Positions 1-6,814 of a stretch of 41,147 nt of DNA are shown here, in pieces. Position 1 is the stretch's first letter; every line of letters starts with the position of its first letter. Both the position numbers and the translations under genes were made by a program. The stretch comes from an uncultured Prevotellaceae bacterium (lineage in GTDB: Bacteria > Bacteroidota > Bacteroidia > Bacteroidales > Bacteroidaceae): assembly GCA_902776685.1 (NCBI GenBank), contig CACYRB010000011.1:1-41147 (forward strand), written 5' to 3'. The notes under the pieces are model-generated. The model was given only the letters and a program-made list of their open reading frames with translations. It ran no database searches and was not told where the DNA came from.

Positions 1-420
1 TAAGCATCTGCAAGGTTCAAAATGTCATCTACCGTTTTAGGAATCAGGTCGCTTCCGCCGGTGATCTCGATCCCAACCTCTTCTCCCGCTTCCTGCTGGG
101 ACTTAAGTGCTTCGATTTTATTTGCCGCCATCTCGTCCAGATAAGTCTGATTGTATAACAAGAGAGAAGTTTCATAGTAAAAAGGATAAGCAAGCAGCTT
201 GTCCTGATAAGTTACTGCATGCAGTGCTGCCTGCGGGAAGTTTTCCTCTGTCACGATCTGCTCCGGATCTGTGATCTCATCTGCCAGTCCTGCCAGATTT
301 ACCTTTTCCAGACTGTCATTACTGATCAGACACAGATCGGGCATTGCCTGCTCCTGCATCGTTGCCTGATTGATGCTCTCCACATATTCGACTGCGGATA
401 CGAGCGTTGGCACGATCCTG
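1..420 (-). CDS. ABC transporter extracellular solute-binding protein, internal fragment (foreign to the rest of the window)
   Basis: The minus strand is open without a stop from about base 420 to base 1. It encodes roughly 140 residues resembling the first half of a family-1 sugar-binding lipoprotein: MPDLCLISNDSLEKVNLAGL, then FPQAALHAVTYQDKLLAYPF, FYYETSLLLYNQTYLDEMAA, and PKTVDDILNLADAY at the edge. Such proteins capture an oligosaccharide outside the membrane for an ABC importer. The style is that of Lachnospiraceae/Firmicutes; Bacteroidota usually import sugars through SusC/SusD. Neither end is present: the left runs off the window, and near 410-430 the frame breaks into an unrelated Bacteroidota gene. 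I infer an assembly chimera or, less likely, a recent insertion. The family call is from recognition only. Confidence 0.7.
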
Positions 421-2505
421 ATATTTCTCGTCGAACTGAACACTATAGAACGACGGCATCTGTACCTTTTCTGTATTAGCATAGAACCATCCATAGTTCT
501 CCAGCGTACCATTCAGATATTTTCCTAAGCGCTCAGCATTGACACCATCGTTACCTGTCGGGCTGAAGGCTCCGGCAGCTTGCAACTGATAGCAGCCATT
601 GGGCACAGTCAGTTCCTGATAGACATCGGCCTTTGTGAGTCCCCATGTTTCCAGAACACGGTTCTTGTTTCCATCCCAGTCACCGCCAATGGCAAAGCCA
701 CCGGCATCGCCCTCACGTTTCCATGAACCGTTTCGGTCGTAGTTTGCGGGGAAGCTATTAGCCTCGATAAGCCACGACAGGTCGGAAGGATTATCGGCTG
801 TTGCCTTGGCGAGTTGTGCCATACGCTCTTCCTTAGTGATGAGCTGCCATGTGCCAGAAATATTGTTAGAGATAAATCCGTTTTCGTCGACACCGAGTCT
901 GTAGTTACCGCTTACAATGCGATAGGCATTGTTGGCAGCCGACTCTTCAGCGGGTTCAAACGACCACATTGTAACAGCATCGCCAGTGTCCATATATAGA
1001 TTATGACCGTTAACAGAGTGGTTGCCTGCAAAGAACGGATTGATGCGATAAGAAGTAAGTCCCGAAGCATCGGTCTCAGCAACCAGGCCGAAAGGCAGAC
1101 CGTCGACGTCAACCTGTGCACGGGTTGTCCAGTCTGCTGGAGCTTTCTCCATGTTGTTGTTTTGCAACCAAAGTCCGCTTTCTACATTGTAGAGGTAGTA
1201 TTCGCCTTCAGCAACCGGTGCACCTACGAACGGAGAAAGTCCTTCGGGAGAAGCCAGAGCAGAAACGCCCATAACGACTGGGGTACCTCCTGTAGCCGTG
1301 AGATTCACTGCAACAACACCCTTTGTCGGGTCGGCTTCTACTTCACCCTCGTAGAGACGGAAGCCGTAGCGCAAGTCGGCACCACCATTGTAGAAACGGC
1401 CAAGGCCATAAACAGCCTCATCGCCTTCTGCACTGTCGCGGTACCAGTCTTTCAGTGTGAACGAACCTTCTGTTGTACTCTGGTCTTCATACTGCACTGT
1501 CACCTGAATATTCTGAGGGCCACTGCCGCAAGCGCCGAGGAAGTAGAGCTTCTCACACTTGGGAGCACCGGCTATCTCCAGATAGGCCGTACGTGATTCG
1601 CCAGCCAAACGGGCAGCATTCAGTCCGGTATAATCCATGCGGTAGGTGATGCCTTTTTTCGAGGTAATCATACCATCTTCGGCCAGACCTCCGTCGTTGA
1701 GGGTTACGCTACCCACAGCCTTGGTCATCAGCACCCATCCCTGCTCGTCGATACCTGCGGTTACGGCATCGCCAATAGGATATTTCTCGGCGATGATGTC
1801 GTTGTTATATCCTTCGGTAACCACAACGGGAGCATAGTCGGCAGAGAAGCCAAGCACCGAGGGAATACCACCGCTGATACGGGTCACGGTGATTGAGGTT
1901 ACGGGGTTATTTGCCCCTTCGCTCACACCTGTAGCCACCTCATATTCGTCAAGGTGTACCTGATCTACGCCCTGCGGATTGCCGCTCGACGGATTGATGC
2001 GGTCGAGTTTGCTGAATGCCTCAAAGCTGTTGTAGTTAGAATTCCACCAGTCACCATAGCTGATACGCTGAGGATCACTACTCTGCCCATCGGCATAGTT
2101 GAACACAACGTCCAGCGAAGAAGCTCCGTTTGCTGAAATACCGAGCACCCACACGGTAGATGCCGTGATAGGCTCTTCAAATTTGAACGTTGTCGACTGA
2201 CCGTTTTCAGTGAACTTGAATGCGTTGTTTCCTTCATAGGGGAAATAGTAAGCATTCTGATGATTGGAAATCAGCGGCATCTCAAGACCAAGTCCGCGAT
2301 CATTAGGAACAAACAGACCTCGCATGTAGAATCCTGTCGTGGCGTTGTCGATACCTTGAACAAGGTGATCGGCCACGGGCAGTGCTTCAACAACAACGTC
2401 TGCATTGAAGCCGCTGGTCACTTTCAACGTAGCCAGCTGAGCCTCTTGCGCTTGCACGGTTAAACCGGCAAGTGCCATACCCAAAATGAGTAATTGCTTT
2501 TTCAT
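319..2505 (-). CDS. Large secreted surface protein, C-terminus lost at a chimeric junction
   Basis: It starts with a clear signal peptide (MKKQLLILGMALAGLTVQAQ) and continues as a beta-rich, Asp/Gly/Asn/Tyr-rich extracellular protein. I do not recognise a catalytic domain. Two stretches resemble each other: residues about 33-52 (FNADVVVEALPVADHLVQGI) and about 232-251 (YNNDIIAEKYPIGDAVTAGI). Each precedes a GFY/GWV strand, which suggests duplicated modules of about 200 residues. The segment after about residue 425 (EGEYYLYNVESGLWLQ) looks like a lectin-type or ricin-like module common in Prevotella surface proteins. Genuine sequence ends near 420-430 (FYSVQFDEKY); the last 25-30 codons to the stop at 319 are out-of-frame translation of the foreign fragment. 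A perfect promoter lies upstream. Confidence 0.75.
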   Translation of the reverse strand: MKKQLLILGMALAGLTVQAQEAQLATLKVTSGFNADVVVEALPVADHLVQGIDNATTGFYMRGLFVPNDRGLGLEMPLISNHQNAYYFPYEGNNAFKFTENGQSTTFKFEEPITASTVWVLGISANGASSLDVVFNYADGQSSDPQRISYGDWWNSNYNSFEAFSKLDRINPSSGNPQGVDQVHLDEYEVATGVSEGANNPVTSITVTRISGGIPSVLGFSADYAPVVVTEGYNNDIIAEKYPIGDAVTAGIDEQGWVLMTKAVGSVTLNDGGLAEDGMITSKKGITYRMDYTGLNAARLAGESRTAYLEIAGAPKCEKLYFLGACGSGPQNIQVTVQYEDQSTTEGSFTLKDWYRDSAEGDEAVYGLGRFYNGGADLRYGFRLYEGEVEADPTKGVVAVNLTATGGTPVVMGVSALASPEGLSPFVGAPVAEGEYYLYNVESGLWLQNNNMEKAPADWTTRAQVDVDGLPFGLVAETDASGLTSYRINPFFAGNHSVNGHNLYMDTGDAVTMWSFEPAEESAANNAYRIVSGNYRLGVDENGFISNNISGTWQLITKEERMAQLAKATADNPSDLSWLIEANSFPANYDRNGSWKREGDAGGFAIGGDWDGNKNRVLETWGLTKADVYQELTVPNGCYQLQAAGAFSPTGNDGVNAERLGKYLNGTLENYGWFYANTEKVQMPSFYSVQFDEKYQDRANARIRSRICGEHQSGNDAGAGNARSVSDQ

Positions 2506-2621
2506 GTTGTTTGGTTTTTAAATAATAATAGATATAGATAATTAACTCGTTTCTATAGAGTAAGATACGTAAGTCATGCTTTATAGGACGTAAATAGAAA
2601 ACCCATAGCACATATTTTCTG

Positions 2622-2653
2622 CAAAAATAAAGTTTTTTATCGGATAATGCAAA
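2622..2653 (-). promoter_or_regulatory. Bacteroidota promoter for the truncated surface-protein gene
   Basis: Read on the minus strand, TTTG (complement of 2650-2653), 20 nt, then TATTTTTG (complement of 2622-2629). This matches TTTG-N19/20-TAnnTTTG exactly and lies about 115 nt upstream of the start at 2505. Confidence 0.75.
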
Positions 2654-2733
2654 TTTTTCTTGCAAAAACAATTAAAAACTTGTACTTTTTGAGAAATCAT
2701 GCAACCCCTTTGGTATTCCCCTGGGGGGAGGCA

Positions 2734-3369
2734 TTATGGCCTGTGACCGACAGGATGATTGAGCATTGGCACTTGCGAAGTAGTCAGTCCAAGCTCTTTC
2801 CGAAGCGTTTCACTGTCCATCGTGGCGCGAGGCACTGTGGCCAGGTTCATGGCGGTGCAGATGAGACAGATGTTCTCCGACACGTAGCCGGCATCCATAG
2901 CTCCCAGCTCCGAGTGGTTGCGCACCTTGCTGATGTCGCTCACCAACACAAGCGAGACGGGAGCCTTGGCAGCAAAGTCCTGCCGACTGGCAACAGCCTT
3001 GCGCAGGTCTTTTCCGGTTATCTTTACGAGTTGGTGGTTCTGAGCATCGTAACGCCACGCGCCATCTTCGCGGCATACATACACCGTGATGTCTTGAGCA
3101 TTAATAGCCGACGGTGCAGTGATGCGTCCCTCTGCCGGTCGGTTTAGCCCGCAGGCAGCCCAAAGAATTTTCGAGAGCTCGCCATCGGTGAGCGGTGTGG
3201 CAGCAAACTCACGCTCGGAGCGACGGAACGTCAAGGCATCGACAAGCGTCATCGAGCCGTCGCTGCTGTTGTTCCATTCCGGACGCGGCAACTGTTTAAC
3301 ATCCTGCGCATTTATCGCTGCCGACGATATCAGGCAGAGAAGTGAAATGATTAAAAATCTTTTATTCAT
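2734..3369 (-). CDS. Secreted SagB-type nitroreductase family protein
   Basis: 211 residues starting at MNKRFLIISLL, with a signal peptide ending near INAQD. The body fits the FMN-dependent nitroreductase/SagB fold: RRSEREFAATPLTDGELSKI, LWAACGLNRP, and the closing LGLTTSQVPMLNHPVGHRP, where the NHPVG element is typical. These flavoproteins reduce or oxidise small substrates; the substrate here is unknown. A signal peptide is seen in many Bacteroidota members, implying a periplasmic location. The reading frame opens earlier, at 3444, but the promoter at 3393-3423 lies inside that extension, so initiation at 3369 (or 3375, two codons upstream) is much more likely. The gene is alone on its strand. 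Confidence 0.82.
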   Translation of the reverse strand: MNKRFLIISLLCLISSAAINAQDVKQLPRPEWNNSSDGSMTLVDALTFRRSEREFAATPLTDGELSKILWAACGLNRPAEGRITAPSAINAQDITVYVCREDGAWRYDAQNHQLVKITGKDLRKAVASRQDFAAKAPVSLVLVSDISKVRNHSELGAMDAGYVSENICLICTAMNLATVPRATMDSETLRKELGLTTSQVPMLNHPVGHRP

Positions 3370-3392
3370 ATACATTATATATATTAACTTTG

Positions 3393-3423
3393 CAAAATTA
3401 AGAATTATCATGATGTTTTCAAA
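3393..3423 (-). promoter_or_regulatory. Promoter for the nitroreductase gene
   Basis: Minus strand TTTG (complement of 3420-3423), 19 nt, TAATTTTG (complement of 3393-3400). The predicted transcript start is only about 15-20 nt upstream of the ATG at 3369, which decides the start codon. Confidence 0.75.
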
Positions 3424-3452
3424 ATTTTTCGGCATTTTTTTCAATAAAAAAG

Positions 3453-3484
3453 TTTGTCAATATAGATTTATTTTCGTATTTTTG
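3453..3484 (+). promoter_or_regulatory. Promoter for the DUF4332 gene
   Basis: TTTG at 3453-3456, 20 nt, TATTTTTG at 3477-3484. The roughly 110-nt leader contains a CCCCAACCCTCCCC-type Bacteroidota intergenic repeat fragment near 3515-3545. Confidence 0.75.
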
Positions 3485-3600
3485 CCTGCGAATGAAAACC
3501 TTAGCTAACAGACCTGCCCCCAACCCTCCCCTGATGAGGGATGCGGGATGAAGGATGGAAATTACTATTTTATGTTTAACCTATAAAACCGTTTTTAATT

Positions 3601-4008
3601 ATGGCTTACAAAATTATCGACGTCGAGGGAATCGGCGAAGTCTATGGCAAGAAACTTGTAGAAGCAGGCATTGAGACTGTTGAGGCCCTGCTCGAGAAAT
3701 GTGCTAAACCTGCCGGCCGCAAGGAGTTGGCTGAAGCAACCGAAATCTCTCAGAAGCTCATCCTTACATGGGCCAACCATGCCGACCTGATGCGCATCAA
3801 CGGCGTAGGTCCACAGTTCTCCGAACTGCTTGAAGCTGCCGGAGTGGACACCGTAAAAGAGTTCCGCCATCGCGTGGCTGAAAACCTGCAACCCAAACTC
3901 GAGGAAATCAACGAAGAGAAACATCTTGTCGGACGAGTTCCCGCATTGGTTGAGGTTGAGCGCATGATTGCTCAGGCCAAGGAACTTCCGCCAGTGATGG
4001 AATACTAA
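3601..4008 (+). CDS. DUF4332 domain-containing protein (helix-hairpin-helix fold)
   Basis: 135 residues, cytoplasmic, no signal peptide. DUF4332 proteins are built from helix-hairpin-helix-like pairs. Two such elements are visible: VEGIGEVYGKKLVEAGIETV near residues 8-27 and INGVGPQFSELLEAAGVDTV near 63-82, each with the GxG hairpin that in other HhH proteins contacts nucleic acid backbone. The C-terminus (RVPALVEVERMIAQAKELP) is helical. A role in DNA or RNA binding is inferred from the fold only. The start at ATG 3601 follows an AT-rich leader. The gene is monocistronic: its own promoter lies upstream and a strong hairpin follows 20 nt after the stop. Confidence 0.85.
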   Translation: MAYKIIDVEGIGEVYGKKLVEAGIETVEALLEKCAKPAGRKELAEATEISQKLILTWANHADLMRINGVGPQFSELLEAAGVDTVKEFRHRVAENLQPKLEEINEEKHLVGRVPALVEVERMIAQAKELPPVMEY

Positions 4009-4028
4009 AAAATAGAAATAAGAAATGG

Positions 4029-4060
4029 GAGGTGAGAAAGTTTCTCACCTCTCGTTTTGT
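4029..4060 (+). terminator. Intrinsic terminator after the DUF4332 gene
   Basis: A perfect 11-bp inverted repeat (GAGGTGAGAAA at 4029-4039, TTTCTCACCTC at 4041-4051) with a minimal loop, followed by CGTTTTGT. It lies 20 nt after the stop. A second, weaker hairpin (CACAAAC-GGA-GTTTGTG, 4083-4099) follows. Confidence 0.7.
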
Positions 4061-4135
4061 ATGAATTCCACTTTAAGCTTCACACAAACGGAGTTTGTGC
4101 TTTAAGCATTTCCTACTCTTATGTTTCATGCAGTA

Positions 4136-4207
4136 ATATGGGCCGTATAACTGACCTATATGGCCCATATAACCCACCTATATGGGCCATATAACTTTTC
4201 AAAAGTT
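4136..4207 (+). repeat. Intergenic 22-bp-period array, copy 1 of a 72-bp element
   Basis: Three units starting ATATGG at 4136, 4158 and 4180, exactly 22 bp apart. Each core (ATATGGGCCGTAT, ATATGGCCCATAT, ATATGGGCCATAT) is a near-palindrome. The element ends in the palindrome AACTTTT-C-AAAAGTT (4193-4207). It aligns without gaps over 72 bp with 20829-20900. It sits in the 423-nt gene-free stretch 4009-4431, which otherwise holds the terminator and hairpin before it and, at its end, the HU promoter; I see no RNA gene there. Confidence 0.85.
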
Positions 4208-4378
4208 TGTTTTCTAACTGGAAGAAATGGTTTTCAGGGTTCTTTTTTACCAACGATAATCACACGATAAAAACATTAAAAATGTACGACGTAAGTCTAA
4301 ATCCATGAAAATTAGTCGTTTCTGCAAAATATTTTACAAAAAAAACAAAATAAATTTTCATATCACAAGAAAAACTTG

Positions 4379-4386
4379 TAATTTTG
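4379..4386 (+). promoter_or_regulatory. Probable -7 box of the HU-family gene
   Basis: TAATTTTG about 45 nt before the ATG. The -33 position (TTTT near 4355) is weak. Confidence 0.5.
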
Positions 4387-4431
4387 CACTCCAAAATAAA
4401 TAATTATTAATACAAAATAGTTTCATTAACG

Positions 4432-4716
4432 ATGACAAAAGCAGATATTATCAACGAAATCGCTGAGACTACTGGCATCGACAAGAAAGATGTCAGCACC
4501 GTTGTAGAGTGTTTCATGAAGTCAGTGAAGGACAGCCTTCTCAACAAGCGCGAGAACGTCTATTTGCGCGGATTCGGCAGCTTCAACGTCAAGCACAGAG
4601 CAGCCAAGACTGCCCGTAATATTCTCAAGAACACCACTATGGTGATTGAGGCTCACGACATTCCCAGCTTCAAGCCTGCCAAGAGCTTTAGCGAGCAAAT
4701 GAAAAACGGGAAATAA
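4432..4716 (+). CDS. HU/IHF-family nucleoid DNA-binding protein
   Basis: 94 residues, the normal length for the family. The fold is recognisable from MTKADIINEIAETTGIDKKD at the N-terminus (helical dimerisation part), VYLRGFGSFNVKHRAAKTAR near residues 43-62 (the usual GFGxF hairpin leading into the DNA-binding arm), and IPSFKPAKSFSEQMK at the end (xxFKPxKxL/F). It binds and bends DNA as a dimer. The arm tip, where most HU proteins carry RNPxT followed by Pro, reads ARNILKN here, a divergence often seen among the multiple HU paralogues of Bacteroidota. A -7 box lies upstream and the small basic gene follows 88 nt downstream, possibly on the same transcript. Confidence 0.92.
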   Translation: MTKADIINEIAETTGIDKKDVSTVVECFMKSVKDSLLNKRENVYLRGFGSFNVKHRAAKTARNILKNTTMVIEAHDIPSFKPAKSFSEQMKNGK

Positions 4717-4804
4717 GAACAGCCCTGTTGGCGTCAGCGTCAACCATTGCTTCCTGCATAAATCATTACAAAATACAATAATAACAATTTAAAACAAAAG
4801 AATC

Positions 4805-4894
4805 ATGCCAAACGGTAAAAAGAAAAAAGGCCACAAGATGGCAACGCATAAGCGTAAAAAGAGACTGAGAAAGAATAGGCATAAGAGCAAGTAA
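4805..4894 (+). CDS. 29-residue, very basic protein; possible small ribosomal-subunit protein (bS22/mS38-like)
   Basis: ATG at 4805, stop TAA at 4892-4894, giving 29 residues that start MPNGKKKKGHKMATHK and end RKNRHKSK. More than half the residues are Lys, Arg or His. It is too short for ordinary gene callers. I recognise the pattern as a strongly conserved Bacteroidota mini-protein that sits near the RNase G gene. The HKM-x-THKRKKRLRKNRHK core resembles the short basic tail of mitochondrial mS38 and mycobacterial bS22 (RM-x-KKKHRKLLRRTR), so a structural role in the ribosome, bound to rRNA, is a reasonable inference but not shown. Its neighbours, an HU protein and RNase G, fit a nucleic-acid context. 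The leader is AT-rich without a Shine-Dalgarno sequence. Confidence 0.75.
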   Translation: MPNGKKKKGHKMATHKRKKRLRKNRHKSK

Positions 4895-4934
4895 ATACAC
4901 CCCACTTGCACACATATACAGTCTATTCTGAATG

Positions 4935-5003
4935 GGGGCGTGTCAAAACATCCGCACGAAGGAAATGTATTGACACGTCCCGCTTTCTTATAAAAAAGAA
5001 AGC
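4935..5003 (+). terminator. Double hairpin after the small basic gene
   Basis: First a 17-bp stem (4935-4951 with 4965-4981, one A-A mismatch and one G-U pair), then a second stem GCTTTCTT (4982-4989) with AAGAAAGC (4996-5003). There is no long U tract, so termination is probable rather than certain. Confidence 0.5.
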
Positions 5004-5021
5004 CTGAACAGAAACCCGAAG

Positions 5022-5109
5022 CCCCCTCCCAACCTCCCCCCGAAGGGGAGGGGCGCATCCGCACAGACATTTGAGTCCCTTTCCCCTTCGGGGGGAGGTT
5101 GGGAGGGGG
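5022..5109. repeat. Perfect 27-bp inverted repeat upstream of rng
   Basis: Arms 5022-5048 and 5083-5109 are exact reverse complements, C-rich on the left and G-rich on the right, with a 34-nt spacer. Each arm contains CCCCTTC or its complement, a word seen dispersed between genes in many Bacteroidota genomes. It ends 30 nt before the RNase G start, so a transcript would carry a very stable hairpin there. Confidence 0.85.
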
Positions 5110-5139
5110 TCTTAACTTTTATTATTATCAAGTAAAGAA

Positions 5140-6714
5140 ATGACAAGCGAAGTAGTAATTGACGTCCAACAGAAAGAAATTTCAATTGCACTGCTCGAAG
5201 ACAAGAAACTCGTTGAGTATCAGACCGAGCCGCGCTCTGCCTCTTTCTCTGTTGGCAACATCTACATAGCAAAGGTGAAGAAGCTCATGCCTGGGCTCAA
5301 CGCCAGCTTTGTCGATGTCGGATTCGAACGCGATGCCTTTCTTCACTATCTTGACTTAGGAAGTCAATTCAACTCTTTCGAGAAATACCTCAAGCAGGTA
5401 CAAAGCGACAGGAAGAAACTCTACCCCTTTGCCAAAGCCTCACGGTTGCCCGACCTTCCGCGCGACGGGAGTGTACAGACAGCACTCGCCAAAGACAAGG
5501 AAGTTCTTGTGCAAATCGTGAAAGAGCCCATCTCCACCAAAGGCCCGCGTCTGACGGGCGAAATCAGCTTTGCCGGACGCAACTTGGTGCTCATTCCCTT
5601 TGGCGACAAGGTGTCGGTTTCCTCCAAAATCAAAAGCGGCGAAGAGCGTTCCCGACTGAAACAGCTCATCCAAAGCATCAAGCCCAAGAACTGCGGTATC
5701 ATCGTTCGGACAGTAGCCGAAGGAAAACGCGTGGCCGAGCTCGATGCTGAAATCAAGATTCTTACCAAGCGATGGGAAGATGCACTGGTCAAAGTACAGA
5801 AGACCCAGCAACGCCCGCAACTCATCTTTGAAGAAACAGGAAGAGCCGTCGCCCTGTTGCGCGACCTCTTCAACCCAACCTACGAAAGCATCTACGTCAA
5901 CGACGACGACGTGTATCAGGAAGTCAAAGACTATGTTGCCCTCATCGCACCCGAAAAAGTAGAAATTGTCAAGCGTTATACCGGAAAAGTACCCATCTTC
6001 GACAATTTCAACATCACGAAGCAAATCAAGTCGGGCTTCGGCAAAACCGTAAACTACAAGCGCGGCGCCTATCTCATCATCGAGCACACCGAGGCCATGC
6101 ACGTTGTCGACGTGAACAGCGGCACACGCGTCAAGAGCGACAACGGCCAAGAGGCTAACGCCCTTGAGGTAAACCTGGGTGCAGCCGACGAACTCGCACG
6201 CCAGCTACGTCTGCGCGACATGGGCGGCATCATCATTGTCGACTTCATCGACATGAAGCTCGCCGAAGACCGGCAGATGCTCTACGAGCGCATGTGTGAG
6301 AACATGAAGCAAGACCGCGCCCGCCACAACATCCTACCCCTTTCCAAGTTCGGGCTCATGCAAATCACACGTCAGCGCGTGCGCCCGGCCATGGACGTAA
6401 AAGTAGAAGAGACCTGTCCCACCTGCTTCGGTAAAGGAAAAATCAAGTCGAGCATTATCTTTACCGACCAGCTCGAAAGTAAAATCGACAACCTTGTCAA
6501 CAAGATTGGCATCAAGAAATTTGCACTGCACGTACATCCCTACGTCGCTGCCTACATCAACCAAGGCTTTCCAAGCCTGAAACGACGTTGGCAGATGAGA
6601 TACGGATTCGGCGTGCGCATCATCCCCTCGCAAAAACTCGCATTCCTGCAATACGAGTTCTATGATAAAGACCATAACTTCATCGATATGCAAGAGGAGA
6701 TAGAAAACAAATAG
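5140..6714 (+). CDS. rng: Ribonuclease G (RNase E/G family)
   Basis: 524 residues, normal for RNase G without the RNase E tail. It is a 5'-end-sensing, Mg-dependent endoribonuclease that cuts single-stranded AU-rich RNA in rRNA maturation and mRNA decay. An S1-type RNA-binding region covers about residues 35-135 (FSVGNIYIAKVKKLMPGLNA; GFERDAFLHY). The DNase-like catalytic core has HVVDVNSG near 321-328 (D324) and IIIVDFIDM near 364-372 (D368), the pair that holds Mg. The zinc-link CPTCFGKG lies at 426-433 and supports dimerisation, and the C-terminal subdomain follows. The start fits MTSEVVIDVQ, the usual N-terminus in this phylum. The gene follows a strong inverted repeat and is followed by tcdA 100 nt downstream. 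Confidence 0.95.
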   Translation: MTSEVVIDVQQKEISIALLEDKKLVEYQTEPRSASFSVGNIYIAKVKKLMPGLNASFVDVGFERDAFLHYLDLGSQFNSFEKYLKQVQSDRKKLYPFAKASRLPDLPRDGSVQTALAKDKEVLVQIVKEPISTKGPRLTGEISFAGRNLVLIPFGDKVSVSSKIKSGEERSRLKQLIQSIKPKNCGIIVRTVAEGKRVAELDAEIKILTKRWEDALVKVQKTQQRPQLIFEETGRAVALLRDLFNPTYESIYVNDDDVYQEVKDYVALIAPEKVEIVKRYTGKVPIFDNFNITKQIKSGFGKTVNYKRGAYLIIEHTEAMHVVDVNSGTRVKSDNGQEANALEVNLGAADELARQLRLRDMGGIIIVDFIDMKLAEDRQMLYERMCENMKQDRARHNILPLSKFGLMQITRQRVRPAMDVKVEETCPTCFGKGKIKSSIIFTDQLESKIDNLVNKIGIKKFALHVHPYVAAYINQGFPSLKRRWQMRYGFGVRIIPSQKLAFLQYEFYDKDHNFIDMQEEIENK

Positions 6715-6715
6715 A

Positions 6716-6802
6716 GTTAAGAAGTGATAAGTGAAGAGTGAAAAGTCTCCATCAGTATGTAGGGACTTATTACTTTTCACTTATCTCTTTTCACTTCTTA
6801 AC
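6716..6802. repeat. Imperfect 31-nt inverted repeat between rng and tcdA, containing a dispersed intergenic word
   Basis: Left arm 6716-6746 and right arm 6772-6802 agree at about 27 of 31 positions when one is reverse-complemented (both begin GTTAAGAAGTGA and end AGTGAAAAGT). The left arm and loop contain a 28-nt word (6738-6765) that recurs at 14077-14104 with 26 of 28 identities. The longer open frame of tcdA would run through this repeat, which argues for the later start. Confidence 0.75.
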
Positions 6803-6814
6803 TTTTCACTTCTT

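Noticed and set aside
219-479. 86-residue plus-strand ORF at the left edge
   Set aside because: It runs antisense over the chimeric junction and both truncated genes; no domain or start signal.
4136-4207. CRISPR array
   Set aside because: The 22-bp units are contiguous with no unique spacers, only three to five copies, and no cas genes.
5440-6150. 236-residue antisense ORF inside rng
   Set aside because: Antisense shadow of a well-identified gene; no recognisable motif.
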